From Kribbella soli (GTDB taxonomy: Bacteria; Actinomycetota; Actinomycetes; Propionibacteriales; Kribbellaceae): 64,000 nucleotides of DNA. The notes under the pieces are model-generated. The model searched no databases. It saw nothing but the letters and a program-made list of their open reading frames with translations, and was not told the DNA's origin. Shown here piece after piece: positions 17,712-26,026 of this stretch. Both the position numbers and the translations under genes were made by a program. Location: the NCBI RefSeq assembly GCF_004331345.1, contig NZ_SJJZ01000001.1, forward strand, positions 1,984,001 through 2,048,000. Direction: 5' to 3'. The first letter of the stretch is position 1, and every line of letters begins with the position of its first letter.

Positions 17712-18171
17712 CCGACCCGCTATATAACTTTATTCGGAGAAGGTTATGTAAGGCTCTTGCGATGAATGTGGGGCTGGGTTGCGCTGATCCGGCGCGCCCC
17801 CTTCGACCGAGGTACCGCGGTCACCCACGTTTCCTCGAGTCGTGGATTTCGGCAGCCAAACGCAGCCGCGATCCACGACTCGACGTTCCAGCGGCCAACC
17901 AAACGCCACGACCCGACGCGATCCGCCTGTCGCGCCCACTCGTCACGTCGCGGGCGTTCTGCACACCGCAGTCCATCAGCGCCATTCAAGAGCCGGTGGG
18001 AAGCTCACCAGCCGGGGCGGCGGCGGGGTGACGGCGAGGAGTTGTTGGGGTGTGGGGACAGGCGCTGGTGACTGGGAACAGGTAATACCAGGTGCCGACC
18101 CACCACGCGAGGTGATCACCGTGCTGGACGAGTTCGCAACCCGCTCCGGCCGCCGCGGCTAGTCCCGTCGC
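17712..18171. other. Intergenic region with repeat copy B
   Basis: Apart from the repeat at 17837-17914, no gene is supported. Frames that cross the region simply translate the repeat. A short plus-strand tail ending at TAG 18160-18162 reads VITVLDEFATRSGRRG and looks protein-like. It might be the last remnant of a lost gene, but nothing upstream supports it. Confidence 0.4.
17837..17914. repeat. Three-half-site intergenic repeat, copy B
   Basis: GAGTCGTGG at 17837-17845, CCACGACTC at 17873-17881 and CCACGACCC at 17906-17914, with the same 36- and 33-bp spacing and orientation as copy A (13080-13157). It lies downstream of the polymerase gene. Together with copy A it brackets the GNAT, ABC exporter and polymerase genes. 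Confidence 0.75.
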
Positions 18172-19152
18172 TCAGCGGAGTTGGGCCAGAACCTTCGCCA
18201 GGGCGGCGTAGCTTTCATGGACGGCTTCGGGGTTGTTCAGGCGGTGGCGTTCGAGGCGGATTGCGGCTAGGTGGCGAGCCTCGTAGATGCGGGCTCGGTG
18301 GGCTGCGGCAGGTGAGAGGTCGAGAGCGCCGTACGACTCCCAGAATGACTCCCGTTCGTCGTGCTTTGCCTGGGCCATGCGGATGGTCCAGTCTGCGGCG
18401 GGGTCGCCGAATTCGGTGCGGTCGAAGTCGAGTACGCCGGAGATCACTGGTTCGGGGGCGTTCGCGTCGAGGAGGCAGTTGACCGTCCAGAGGTCGCCCG
18501 TCAGCAGCCGCGGCTCGCGTATCTCGTCCAGCGACGCGCGGCCCTTTGCAGCCAACTCGGCGGCCGTTCGCACGTCGGTGCCGTCGAAACCCGCTTGCTC
18601 CAGGTCGTCGGCGATCTGCGTGAACGATGCGATCACGACCTCACTCCAGGACGCATACGGCGGTCCGTCGACGCGGCCGAAGTGCGGTCCGCGTACGTCG
18701 TGCACGGTCCGGGTGATCGCGCCGATCTGGCGGAAGAACGTCGTACGGCCGGACCGTGGATACCGGCCGAGGTGCTCCGGTGCCGGGACGCCGGGCAGAC
18801 AGGTCTGAATCATCCAATCCCGGTCGACGATTTCGTGACACCAGTCCACGGCCAACACCTGCGGCATCAGAGGCGCAATCGCTGCCAGCCAAGGAACGCT
18901 TGCATACTCGTTCCGCATCAAGTGCAGCTCGGACCCGAACTGCGCTTCCTCCTGCGGCGCCGCCCGCAGGATCACCGCATCGTCCCTCCCGGCCACCTCC
19001 ACCCGGTAGACGCTGTTATAGCCGCCGAGCCCCAGCTCAACAGCCCGCACCACGTCAGAACCGAACGCCCGCCAGCAGATCGCCTCGATCTGCGTGGCGG
19101 TCAGGCCCCGCTGAAACGCATCCGGCCCACACTCGACCGCCCGAAGCTCCAC
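18172..19152 (-). CDS. Aminoglycoside phosphotransferase (APH)/choline kinase-fold protein
   Basis: Encodes 326 residues with the APH fold. The N-lobe has GLGGYNSVYRVEV and the ATP-lysine region is replaced by VILRAAP. The Brenner catalytic loop is LLTGDLWTVNCLLD, in which D and N are kept but the usual His is Thr. The metal loop is GVLDFDRTEFGDPAADW. The substrate could be a small metabolite or sugar rather than an antibiotic; the GDLW form recalls fructosamine kinase-like enzymes. It is 12 bp downstream of the fuconolactonase-like gene on the same strand and may be in that transcript. Confidence 0.78.
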   Translation of the reverse strand: MELRAVECGPDAFQRGLTATQIEAICWRAFGSDVVRAVELGLGGYNSVYRVEVAGRDDAVILRAAPQEEAQFGSELHLMRNEYASVPWLAAIAPLMPQVLAVDWCHEIVDRDWMIQTCLPGVPAPEHLGRYPRSGRTTFFRQIGAITRTVHDVRGPHFGRVDGPPYASWSEVVIASFTQIADDLEQAGFDGTDVRTAAELAAKGRASLDEIREPRLLTGDLWTVNCLLDANAPEPVISGVLDFDRTEFGDPAADWTIRMAQAKHDERESFWESYGALDLSPAAAHRARIYEARHLAAIRLERHRLNNPEAVHESYAALAKVLAQLR

Positions 19153-19164
19153 CTGTCCGCCGAT

Positions 19165-20007
19165 TCAGGTCAGGCGGTAGGTGCGGGTGGCCGTGGTGTT
19201 GAAGACGGCCTGCTGGTCGGATGCGGACAGTGTGGAGGTGAGGGTTTCCGCGGTGGCAACGACGTCGGCGTACGACGCGGCGAGGAGGCAGACCGGCCAG
19301 TCCGAGCCGAACATGACTCTGTCAGGGCCGAACGCTTCCAGGACGACGTCGGCGTACGGCTGGAGATCGGTGGGTTTCCAAGCGACCCAGTCGGCCTCGG
19401 TGACCATGCCGGAGAGTTTGCAGGTGACGTTGGGGAGGGCGGCCAGCTCGCGGAGTTCGGTGGCCCACGGGTCCAACGGCTCGCCGATCACGGGCTTGGA
19501 GATGTGGTCGACGACGAATGTGAGCTGCGGGAGGTTGCGGACGGTCTGGATCGCGGCGGGGAGGTGCGGCGTTTTCGTCAGGAGGTCGTACGCGAGGCCG
19601 GCCTCGGCAACGGCGGCAAGACCGCGCTGTACGTCGGGACGCAGCAGCCAGTCGTCATCAGGCTCGTCGTGGACCTGGTGGCGGATCGCCTTCAGGTACG
19701 AGCCGTCCGGACGGGCCTGGAGCGACGCCAGCGTGTCAGCCACGTCGGCAGCGGTCAGGTCGACCCAACCAACCACGCCCACCACCAGATCGTTGCCAGC
19801 GGCAATCTCCAGGAATTCGACTGTTTCCGCAACCAGGCCGACGGTTTGCACGAGCACGGTCGCACTCACGTCGGCGGCCGACGCGAGCGGCGCCAGGTCG
19901 GCGATCGAGAAGTTGCGCCGGATCGGATCCAGCTCCGGCCCGACCATCCACGACTGCTCGCGGACGGTCAGATCCCAGACATGGTGGTGAGCGTCGACTC
20001 TGCTCAT
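19165..20007 (-). CDS. Amidohydrolase 2 family, probable L-fuconolactonase
   Basis: Encodes 280 residues from ATG 20007. The family start MSRVDAHHHVWD is complete, with the metal-binding HxH. Later features are LVVGVVGWVDLTA, the VVDHISKP strand (His ligand), NVTCKLSGMVTEADW with the Lys, and MFGSDWPVCLLA with the catalytic Asp. This profile matches sugar-lactone hydrolases acting on L-fucono- or L-rhamnono-lactone. The enolase-superfamily gene 19 bp upstream is the next step of the same non-phosphorylative route, which supports the call. Confidence 0.82.
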   Translation of the reverse strand: MSRVDAHHHVWDLTVREQSWMVGPELDPIRRNFSIADLAPLASAADVSATVLVQTVGLVAETVEFLEIAAGNDLVVGVVGWVDLTAADVADTLASLQARPDGSYLKAIRHQVHDEPDDDWLLRPDVQRGLAAVAEAGLAYDLLTKTPHLPAAIQTVRNLPQLTFVVDHISKPVIGEPLDPWATELRELAALPNVTCKLSGMVTEADWVAWKPTDLQPYADVVLEAFGPDRVMFGSDWPVCLLAASYADVVATAETLTSTLSASDQQAVFNTTATRTYRLT

Positions 20008-20026
20008 GCTGGTGTGGTCCCTTCGC

Positions 20027-21118
20027 TCAGGCAACGCGCCGATCGTCGATGGCATCAGCATTCCAGTCGATCCCCAGACCGGGTACGTCGGGCGCGACCG
20101 CGTGCCCGTCGACGACGGTCATCTCGGACCGGGTGATCGCCCGCAGCTGTGGGATGTGCTCGACGTACCGCCCATTGGGTACGGCGGCCGTGAGGCTGAC
20201 ATGCAGCTCCATCAGGAAATGCGGGCACACCTCGAGGTTGAACGTCTCGGCCAGATGCGCCACCTTCAGCCACGGCGTGATCCCGCCGACGCGCGCCACA
20301 TCCACCTGGACGATCCCGGCCCCGCCTGCGGCGACGTACTCCCGGAACTGCGAGACGGAGTACAGCGACTCCCCCACGGCGATCGGGATCGACGTGGACG
20401 CCGCCAGGTGCACGTGCCCCGTCAGATCGTCGGCCGGCAACGGCTCCTCGAACCAGGACAGGTCCACCGCCTCGAACGCGGCAGCACGCCGGCGAGCCTC
20501 GGGGTACGTCATCGACTGGTTGGCGTCGACCATGATGTCCAGCCCGGGCCCGACCGCGTCCCGAACCGCCCGCAGCCGCTCCACGTCCTCGTGCACGCGC
20601 GGCTTCCCGACCTTGAGCTTCACACCGGGCCAGCCGGCCTTCTGTGACGCCAGTGCGCCGGCGACCAGCTCATCCGTTGACAGGTGCAACCAGCCGCCCT
20701 CGGTGTCGTACAACGGCACCCGCTGCCGGTAGCCACCGGCCAGCCGCCACAGCGGCTCACTGGAGCGCAGGCACCGCAGATCCCACAGAGCGGTGTCAAC
20801 CGACGCCAGAGCGAGTGAAGTGATCGCACCAACAGTCGTGGCATGCGTGGACCAGAACAGGTCGGACCAGATTGCCTCCACGTTGCGGGCGTCCACACCG
20901 ACGAGCCGCGGCAGCAGGTGGTCCCGCAGCAATGCGAGCACGGCTGTGCCACCGGTGCCGATCGTGTACGAGTACCCGAGCCCGGTCAGCCCGTCGGATG
21001 TCGACAAGGAGACGAAGATCGTCTCCTGCTTCAGGAAGGCCTGGACGGCGTCGGTGCGGACCGTCTCGACCTCCAGGTCGACCAGGTACGCCTCGGCCCG
21101 GACAATCGCAGAGCTCAC
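20027..21118 (-). CDS. Mandelate racemase/muconate-lactonising family dehydratase, probable sugar-acid dehydratase
   Basis: Encodes 363 residues. The mandelate-racemase group catalytic set is intact: K167 and K169 (GVKLKVGK), metal ligands D198 (VDANQ), E224 (WFEEPL) and E250 (AVGES), and H300 in EVCPHF. This group dehydrates sugar acids such as L-fuconate or L-rhamnonate to 2-keto-3-deoxy acids. Neighbours encode a lactonase, a FAH-family enzyme and a GntR regulator, which favours L-fuconate or a related 6-deoxy acid. The exact sugar is not decided by sequence. It is divergent from the regulator, with a palindrome between them. Confidence 0.83.
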   Translation of the reverse strand: MSSAIVRAEAYLVDLEVETVRTDAVQAFLKQETIFVSLSTSDGLTGLGYSYTIGTGGTAVLALLRDHLLPRLVGVDARNVEAIWSDLFWSTHATTVGAITSLALASVDTALWDLRCLRSSEPLWRLAGGYRQRVPLYDTEGGWLHLSTDELVAGALASQKAGWPGVKLKVGKPRVHEDVERLRAVRDAVGPGLDIMVDANQSMTYPEARRRAAAFEAVDLSWFEEPLPADDLTGHVHLAASTSIPIAVGESLYSVSQFREYVAAGGAGIVQVDVARVGGITPWLKVAHLAETFNLEVCPHFLMELHVSLTAAVPNGRYVEHIPQLRAITRSEMTVVDGHAVAPDVPGLGIDWNADAIDDRRVA

Positions 21119-21132
21119 CGATTTCCTCCAAG

Positions 21133-21144
21133 ATCCTATAGGAT
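21133..21144. promoter_or_regulatory. Perfect 12-bp palindrome, candidate GntR operator
   Basis: ATCCTATAGGAT is a perfect palindrome 15 bp upstream of the dehydratase start, in the gap divergent to the FadR-type GntR gene. FCD-type GntR dimers bind short palindromes of this kind. It probably controls the whole sugar-acid cluster. Confidence 0.6.
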
Positions 21145-21268
21145 ATTGCGTACCTGATGCTCCCGCTTCACACTGGACCCGTCAAGACGGACTGCGAGTC
21201 GGGCAGAATGAGCCCGGCATTGGAGTAACACAGCGTGGCGGAGCACAGTGCGGGAGGAGCGGGCGACA

Positions 21269-21973
21269 GTGACGGATGCGCACGTGGGCCTGGCGGGGCA
21301 GCTCGCCCGCCTGCCGCAGCGACAGGTGCTGAGTGACGACGTCTACGAGACGGTCAAGGGCCTGATCATGGACAGCGTGGTGGAGCCGGGCACCCGGTTG
21401 AACATCGATGCACTGACCCGTGAGCTGGGCATTTCACAGACCCCGATCCGGGAGTCGCTGGCCCGGCTGGAGTCCGACGGCCTGGTGATCAAGGAGCCGC
21501 TGCGCGGGTACCGGGTGTCGTCCCGGCTGACCCGCGACGAGTTCGACGACCTGTTCGAGTACCGCCTGCACATCGAGCCGTGGGCGGCCGGGCGCGCCGC
21601 CGAGCGGTCGGGCGCCGACGACCTGGCCCGGCTCAAGGCGGAGATGCTCAGCTACACCGACGTACCGGACCGTCCGTCGTACGAGAGCTACCGGGCGATG
21701 GCCGCGCACGACCAGCGGTTCCACGACCTGGTTCTGGAGCTGGCCGGCAACGAGACCGCGCGGCTGTCCTTCCAGCGGACACACTGCCACCTGCACCTGT
21801 TCCGGCTGTACTACGGTGGCGGCATCGCGACGAAGGCGTTGCGAGAGCACAAGGCAGTGGTGACCGCCGTCCGTAAGGGCGACCCGGAGGAGGCGGCCGC
21901 GGCGATGCGGTCGCACATCGAAGCCTCCCGCGCCCGGCTGCGGCCCATCTTCGACAAGAGCGATCCGTCCTAG
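21269..21973 (+). CDS. GntR family regulator (FadR/FCD subfamily)
   Basis: Encodes 234 residues from GTG 21269, which has GGAGGAG about 9 nt upstream; GTG 21248 is possible but lacks a ribosome site. The winged helix-turn-helix spans about 20-85 (VYETVKGLIMDSVVEPGTRL, ELGISQTPIRESLARLESDGL). The helical FCD ligand domain follows, with metal/ligand His residues in AMAAHDQRFHDLVLE and the C-terminal MRSHIEASRARL. It most likely represses the divergent dehydratase/lactonase genes and the downstream FAH gene, with a pathway intermediate as inducer. Confidence 0.87.
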   Translation: MTDAHVGLAGQLARLPQRQVLSDDVYETVKGLIMDSVVEPGTRLNIDALTRELGISQTPIRESLARLESDGLVIKEPLRGYRVSSRLTRDEFDDLFEYRLHIEPWAAGRAAERSGADDLARLKAEMLSYTDVPDRPSYESYRAMAAHDQRFHDLVLELAGNETARLSFQRTHCHLHLFRLYYGGGIATKALREHKAVVTAVRKGDPEEAAAAMRSHIEASRARLRPIFDKSDPS

Positions 21974-21983
21974 GGAGATATCT

Positions 21984-22835
21984 GTGGAACTGCTGCGCCT
22001 CGGCGCGGTCGGCGAGGAGCGCCCGTACGTGCGCGCCGCCGACGGCACCGTTCACGACCTGAGCCCGCTCACCGGAGACATCGACGGCGCCTTCCTCGCC
22101 GCCGACGGCATCGCCCGGACCCGCGCCGCGCTCGAGGCCGGCGAGCTGCCGGTCGCCGACACCGAGGGCCTGCGGGTCGGCGCACCGATCGCACGTCCGA
22201 GCGCCGTGGTCTGCATCGGCCAGAACTACGCGGCGCACGCCGCCGAGTCGGGCGCCGAGCCGCCGAAGCAGCCGATCGTCTTCTTCAAGCACCCGAACAC
22301 CGTCGTCGGCGCGTACGACGAGGTGCTGGTGCCGCGCGGCTCCACGAAGACCGACTGGGAGGTCGAGCTCGCGGTCGTCATCGGCAAGGAGGCACGGTAC
22401 GTCGAGACCGACGAGGACGCGCTCGCGTGCATCGCCGGGTACGCCGTCTCGAACGACGTGTCCGAGCGGGCGTTCCAGATCGAGGTCTCCGGCGGCCAGT
22501 GGTCGAAGGGGAAGTGCTGCGAGACGTTCAACCCGCTCGGGCCTTCCTTGGTTCCGGCTGATGAGGTCTCCGACGTGCAGAACCTGCAGCTGAAGTCGTT
22601 CGTGAACGGCGAGCCGCGGCAGGACTCCAACACGCGGGACATGATCTTCTCGGTGGCGGCGCTCATCCGCGACCTCTCGCAGTACATGGTGCTGAGCCCC
22701 GGCGACATCGTGAACACCGGCACGCCGGAGGGTGTCGCGCTGTCCGGCCGGTTCCCGTACCTGTCGCCCGGCGACACGATGGAACTCGAGATCGAGGGCC
22801 TCGGCCGCCAGAAACAGTCCCTCGGCAAAGCCTGA
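21984..22835 (+). CDS. Fumarylacetoacetate hydrolase (FAH) family protein
   Basis: Encodes 283 residues from GTG 21984, 10 bp after the regulator. The N-terminal cap is followed by the FAH domain from about residue 70. Key blocks are VVCIGQNYAAHAAE, the metal motif DWEVELAVVIGKEARYV (with E, E and following D residues), YAVSNDVSERAFQ, and the C-terminal GDIVNTGTPEGVALS. Family members in L-fucose and L-rhamnose routes hydrolyse 2,4-diketo-3-deoxy acids to pyruvate and lactate. That role fits the neighbours. The two dehydrogenases needed for a full pathway are not in the window. Confidence 0.83.
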   Translation: MELLRLGAVGEERPYVRAADGTVHDLSPLTGDIDGAFLAADGIARTRAALEAGELPVADTEGLRVGAPIARPSAVVCIGQNYAAHAAESGAEPPKQPIVFFKHPNTVVGAYDEVLVPRGSTKTDWEVELAVVIGKEARYVETDEDALACIAGYAVSNDVSERAFQIEVSGGQWSKGKCCETFNPLGPSLVPADEVSDVQNLQLKSFVNGEPRQDSNTRDMIFSVAALIRDLSQYMVLSPGDIVNTGTPEGVALSGRFPYLSPGDTMELEIEGLGRQKQSLGKA

Positions 22836-22867
22836 AACTGTCCCCGGCCGGCTCTAGGGTCGGCCGG

Positions 22868-23470
22868 GTGACCGACTTCCTCGCCGATATCAGCAGCTCG
22901 TACGACAACGTCGCAATGTCGTACGCCGAACTCGTCGCGACCGGCGCCGACTGGGAAGACACGGCCTTCGACCTCCTCGCCGAGCTCCTTCCGAGCCACT
23001 CCAGGAACGTGCTGGATGTCGGGTGTGGTCCGGGCCGGACGACCGGTCTGCTGGCCGAGCGTGGGCTGCAGGTCGTCGGGATCGACCTCTCGCCCGGGAT
23101 GATCGAGGTCGCCCGCCGCGACCACCCGGAGCTCAACTTTCGCGTCGGCTCCATGACCGCGCTCGACGCACCGGACGACTCGGTCGCCGGCGTCGTGTCG
23201 TGGTGGTCGATCATCCACCTCCCCCGCGACGTCGTCCCGCAGGCGTTCGCCGAGTTCCACCGTGTGCTCGCTCCGGGCGGCGTCCTGCTGATGGGATTCC
23301 ATGTCGGCGAGGAATCGACGCACAAGACGTCCGGCTACGGCGGCCATCCGATGAACATCTACGTCCACCGCTGGACCGCCCGCGCCCTCACCGAGATCGC
23401 AGTCGCGGCGGGCTTCACGCCGTACCTTGACTCCGAAATCCCCGACGACCGGGTGCTGTTCCGCAAGTAA
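22868..23470 (+). CDS. Class I SAM-dependent methyltransferase
   Basis: Encodes 200 residues from GTG 22868. Motif I is VLDVGCGPGRTTGLLAERG (about 51-69), motif II/III is VVGIDLSPGMIEVARRDHP, and VVSWWSIIHLPRDVVPQAFAEFHRVLAPGGVLLMGFH holds the post-motif strands. It belongs to the Methyltransf_11/25 group; the substrate is unknown. It starts 33 bp after the FAH gene and is followed 10 bp later by a VOC-family gene, probably forming a separate small unit. Confidence 0.85.
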   Translation: MTDFLADISSSYDNVAMSYAELVATGADWEDTAFDLLAELLPSHSRNVLDVGCGPGRTTGLLAERGLQVVGIDLSPGMIEVARRDHPELNFRVGSMTALDAPDDSVAGVVSWWSIIHLPRDVVPQAFAEFHRVLAPGGVLLMGFHVGEESTHKTSGYGGHPMNIYVHRWTARALTEIAVAAGFTPYLDSEIPDDRVLFRK

Positions 23471-23479
23471 CCTCTGCGC

Positions 23480-23857
23480 ATGACTTCTCGCGTGCGTACG
23501 GTGACGTTCGATGCCCACAACCCTTACGAGATCGCCGGCTTCTGGCTGCAGGTCCTGAAGGCCGAGCGCCCTGACGACGACCACCCCGGCGACCCGTACG
23601 CCGCGGTCCCGACCGACGGCCTCACCGTCCTCTTCGAACAGAACAACGACGAGAAGGTCGTCAAGAACCGCGGCCACCTGGACCTCGAACCCGACGGCCC
23701 CCGCGACGAGGAAGTCGCCTGGCTCCTCACCCTCGGCGCGACCATCGCCCACGACCACCGCAACCCCGACGGCACCGGCTGGGTTGTCATGCACGACCCG
23801 GAAGGCAACGAATTCTGCGTCCTCCGCAGCGCCGCGGAACGCGCCGCCACCAGCTGA
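23480..23857 (+). CDS. VOC (glyoxalase-like) family protein
   Basis: Encodes 125 residues, one VOC domain pair. It starts VRTVTFDAHNPYEIAGFWLQVL, has the central GHLDLEPDGPRDEEVAWLLTLG segment and ends with WVVMHDPEGNEFCVL, where the E is the typical metal ligand. This is the Glyoxalase_6 subgroup, widespread in actinobacteria and mostly of unknown function (some bind antibiotics or small ligands). It lies 10 bp after the methyltransferase gene and is probably co-transcribed. Confidence 0.82.
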   Translation: MTSRVRTVTFDAHNPYEIAGFWLQVLKAERPDDDHPGDPYAAVPTDGLTVLFEQNNDEKVVKNRGHLDLEPDGPRDEEVAWLLTLGATIAHDHRNPDGTGWVVMHDPEGNEFCVLRSAAERAATS

Positions 23858-23899
23858 ACGCTGACCCCGGGTGGTGTCAGGATCTGGCAGGCTCGAGGC

Positions 23900-24280
23900 T
23901 CACGCCTCGATCGGTGGGGTTTCGCCGGAGAGGGTGAGGCGCCATTCGTTGTCCCAGGCGTGGACGGTGACCTGGAAGCCGTCGCGTTCGGCGGTGGCTC
24001 GGTGGTGGCCGTTCTCGACCGGCGCGACGGCGGTTTGCCAGCCGCGGGCGGTCAGGGCTGCGACCGCGGCGGCGAGTTCGCCGGCCGGGTCGGTGACGGA
24101 CGGGTCGCCGTTCTCGACGGTGATCGAGCAGATCGTGTCCGGACCGCTGCCGTCGGACAGTACTCCGGGGTTCACCGGGCCCACGTCGTGCGTGACCACG
24201 CCTTCGTAGCCGGGTACGGCGCCTGCCGCCGCAGCGAGGAGTTCCGCGCGGAGGAAGTCGCGAGCCTCGGTCAACGTCAT
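23900..24280 (-). CDS. Small partner protein of a DUF1023 hydrolase, copy 1
   Basis: Encodes 126 residues from ATG 24280, overlapping the hydrolase stop by 4 bp. I do not recognise a named family. It has no signal peptide or membrane segment. An N-terminal helix (MTLTEARDFLRAELL) leads to a conserved core DVGPVNPGVLSDGSGPDT, a strand with SITVENGDP, a helix ending LTARGW and a C-terminal NEWRLTLSGETP. The genes at 25585 and 26027 encode the same layout. Similar C-terminal halves occur in lipoproteins encoded beside type VII-associated DUF1023 hydrolases, which I infer from memory. A binding or inhibitory partner of the hydrolase is plausible. Confidence 0.7.
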   Translation of the reverse strand: MTLTEARDFLRAELLAAAAGAVPGYEGVVTHDVGPVNPGVLSDGSGPDTICSITVENGDPSVTDPAGELAAAVAALTARGWQTAVAPVENGHHRATAERDGFQVTVHAWDNEWRLTLSGETPPIEA

Positions 24281-25518
24281 CGTTCGGGTCCTTCCTGTGT
24301 GCGGGAGCGCCGGGTGCTGTCCAGGACGGTCTTCCTCGAAGGCGTCGAGGCGACCGTGCGCAGCCTCGCGAGCCCGTCGAACACTTTGGAGATCGGTACC
24401 GCCGCTTTCGACTGCCCGAGCGTACGCAACGGCCCTGCCCAGGACGTGCCCAGCAACCGACTCTCCTCGGCGGGCGTCGTGCGGGCCGCCAGCGTCACCG
24501 CGTCCAGGTCGCCGCGCACGATCCGGCCGACGTTGGTCATCGACTCGCTGTTCTTGTTGAAGTAGCCCATGTGCCCGGTGATCTGGATCTGGGAGTTGTC
24601 GGTCTCGATCCGCACGACGTCCGGAAAGGTCGCCGGATCCGGCCCGTGCTGTTCGGCGTACGACACGTAGTCCCCGCGCGATCGCGCCACCGCGAAGAGC
24701 TCGGTGCCAGGCGGAGTCATCTGCGCACCAGAGGTGATGCTCGGGTCGACGCCGGGACTGCCGGTCAACAGGTACCGGTGGGCGCGAGCACCCTCGAGCA
24801 TCGCCCGGGAGACGGCCTGGGCGCCGTAGCTGTTCCCGATCAGTGTGACCTTGGCGCCCGGCGCCTTGACCACCGCGATCCCTTCCAGGGAACGGCACAG
24901 CAACGGCGCCGCCTCGCGGGCGCTCTTGGTCGACCTTCCCTCGGTCAGCCCCAGCGGCGCGTGATACCCGAGCCACACCACCGTCGCCGTACCCGGACCA
25001 GCTTCCTCGCCGATCTCCTTCGCCCGCACCGACTGAGAACGCACGCGCTCGAGGTCGTTGTTCATCCCCGGAACCAGTACGGCGATGTTGCGCGCCGTCC
25101 GCAGATCGCCTTGAACCTCGATCATCCGCCCCTGCCCCTCGGTCTCGACGAGCAGGAACTGCCGAGGTACGTCGACCTCGACACGTTTCCCGTCGGCGTC
25201 GACGTCGAGGCGCTTACGGGCCGGCTCGAGCATCTCGTTGAGCGTCAGTAGCCGCCGGCGCTGCGCGAGGGTCGCATCCCGGCTCTCGACCAACGCGTGC
25301 AGTCGCTGCTGCGCGGACTCCAGGATCAGGCGATTGGCGCGGTACCGCAGCTCGGGCGGTGCACCCTCCAACGGTCCGACCTGCTCAGGGCGGCTCTCCG
25401 CCAGGGCTGTCGCCACCTCGCTGGGCAGCGCTGTGAAGAAGGCGTCCACCTCGCCGACCGCGCGGTCGTGCGGCAGGTCCCGCACGCGCAGGATCAGCGC
25501 ATCGAGATCCTCGGACAT
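24277..25518 (-). CDS. DUF1023 alpha/beta hydrolase, copy 1
   Basis: Encodes 413 residues. The first about 125 residues are helical and charged (LILRVRDLPHDRAVGEVDAF, QRRRLLTLNEMLEPARKR). The hydrolase core follows: NIAVLVPGMNNDLERVR, the nucleophile elbow LIGNSYGAQ with Ser, LLTGSPGVDPSI, the acidic region GPDPATFPDVVRIETD and the His in ITGHMGYFNKNSESM. This is the DUF1023 family, often encoded with WXG100/type VII proteins, but no WXG100 gene is nearby. Substrate unknown. It forms a translationally coupled pair with the small gene downstream. Confidence 0.82.
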   Translation of the reverse strand: MSEDLDALILRVRDLPHDRAVGEVDAFFTALPSEVATALAESRPEQVGPLEGAPPELRYRANRLILESAQQRLHALVESRDATLAQRRRLLTLNEMLEPARKRLDVDADGKRVEVDVPRQFLLVETEGQGRMIEVQGDLRTARNIAVLVPGMNNDLERVRSQSVRAKEIGEEAGPGTATVVWLGYHAPLGLTEGRSTKSAREAAPLLCRSLEGIAVVKAPGAKVTLIGNSYGAQAVSRAMLEGARAHRYLLTGSPGVDPSITSGAQMTPPGTELFAVARSRGDYVSYAEQHGPDPATFPDVVRIETDNSQIQITGHMGYFNKNSESMTNVGRIVRGDLDAVTLAARTTPAEESRLLGTSWAGPLRTLGQSKAAVPISKVFDGLARLRTVASTPSRKTVLDSTRRSRTQEGPER

Positions 25519-25584
25519 CCCTCACCTCACGAGACACTGGGACAAACGCTTGCCAGTGCATCGTAGGTGACGGTGCGAATCCTC

Positions 25585-25971
25585 CTACAGATCGTCGACG
25601 TACGGCGTCTGGCCGGTGAGGGTCAGGCGCCAGTCGGTGGTTTGGGCCGTGACGGTGAGGTCGTAGCCCTGACGGCGGGCGGTCAGTTCGTGACGGCCTT
25701 CGGCGGGCTCGGAGATGGTGACCTTCCAGCCGCGGGACTCGAGGGTTTCGGCGGCGAAGCCGATCTGCGCCTCGGGGTCGGGCGTGGTGGTGGGGTCGCC
25801 GGTCTCGACGGTGATCGTGCACACCGACTCCGGGCCGCTCTCGTCAGACAGCGCGCCCTGGCCGACAGGGCCGACGTCCTGGGTCACCGTCGGTGTCTGG
25901 CCGGGCACGACAGTCGCCGCCACCGCGAGGAGTTCCGAGCGGAGGTAATTGCGGGCTTCGGTCAAGGTCAC
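25585..25971 (-). CDS. Small partner protein, copy 2 (no own hydrolase)
   Basis: Encodes 128 residues from GTG 25971 (GGAAG just upstream); ATG 25986 is an alternative. It begins VTLTEARNYLRSELL and keeps the core DVGPVGQGALSDESGP, CTITVETGDP, LESRGWKVTI and DWRLTLTGQTP of the other two copies. Unlike them it is not preceded by a hydrolase gene; it stands alone between the two hydrolase modules. It could be a spare partner left after loss of its hydrolase, or one serving both enzymes. Confidence 0.68.
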   Translation of the reverse strand: MTLTEARNYLRSELLAVAATVVPGQTPTVTQDVGPVGQGALSDESGPESVCTITVETGDPTTTPDPEAQIGFAAETLESRGWKVTISEPAEGRHELTARRQGYDLTVTAQTTDWRLTLTGQTPYVDDL

Positions 25972-26026
25972 GCTTCCGTGATACACCGTGCAGCCAAGGC
26001 TCGCGAGGACACGCCGCGTTTCGGTC

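Noticed and set aside
17744..17989. Frames crossing repeat copy B
   Set aside because: They translate the repeat itself; the analogous frame through copy A (upstream of 13049) shows the same artefact.
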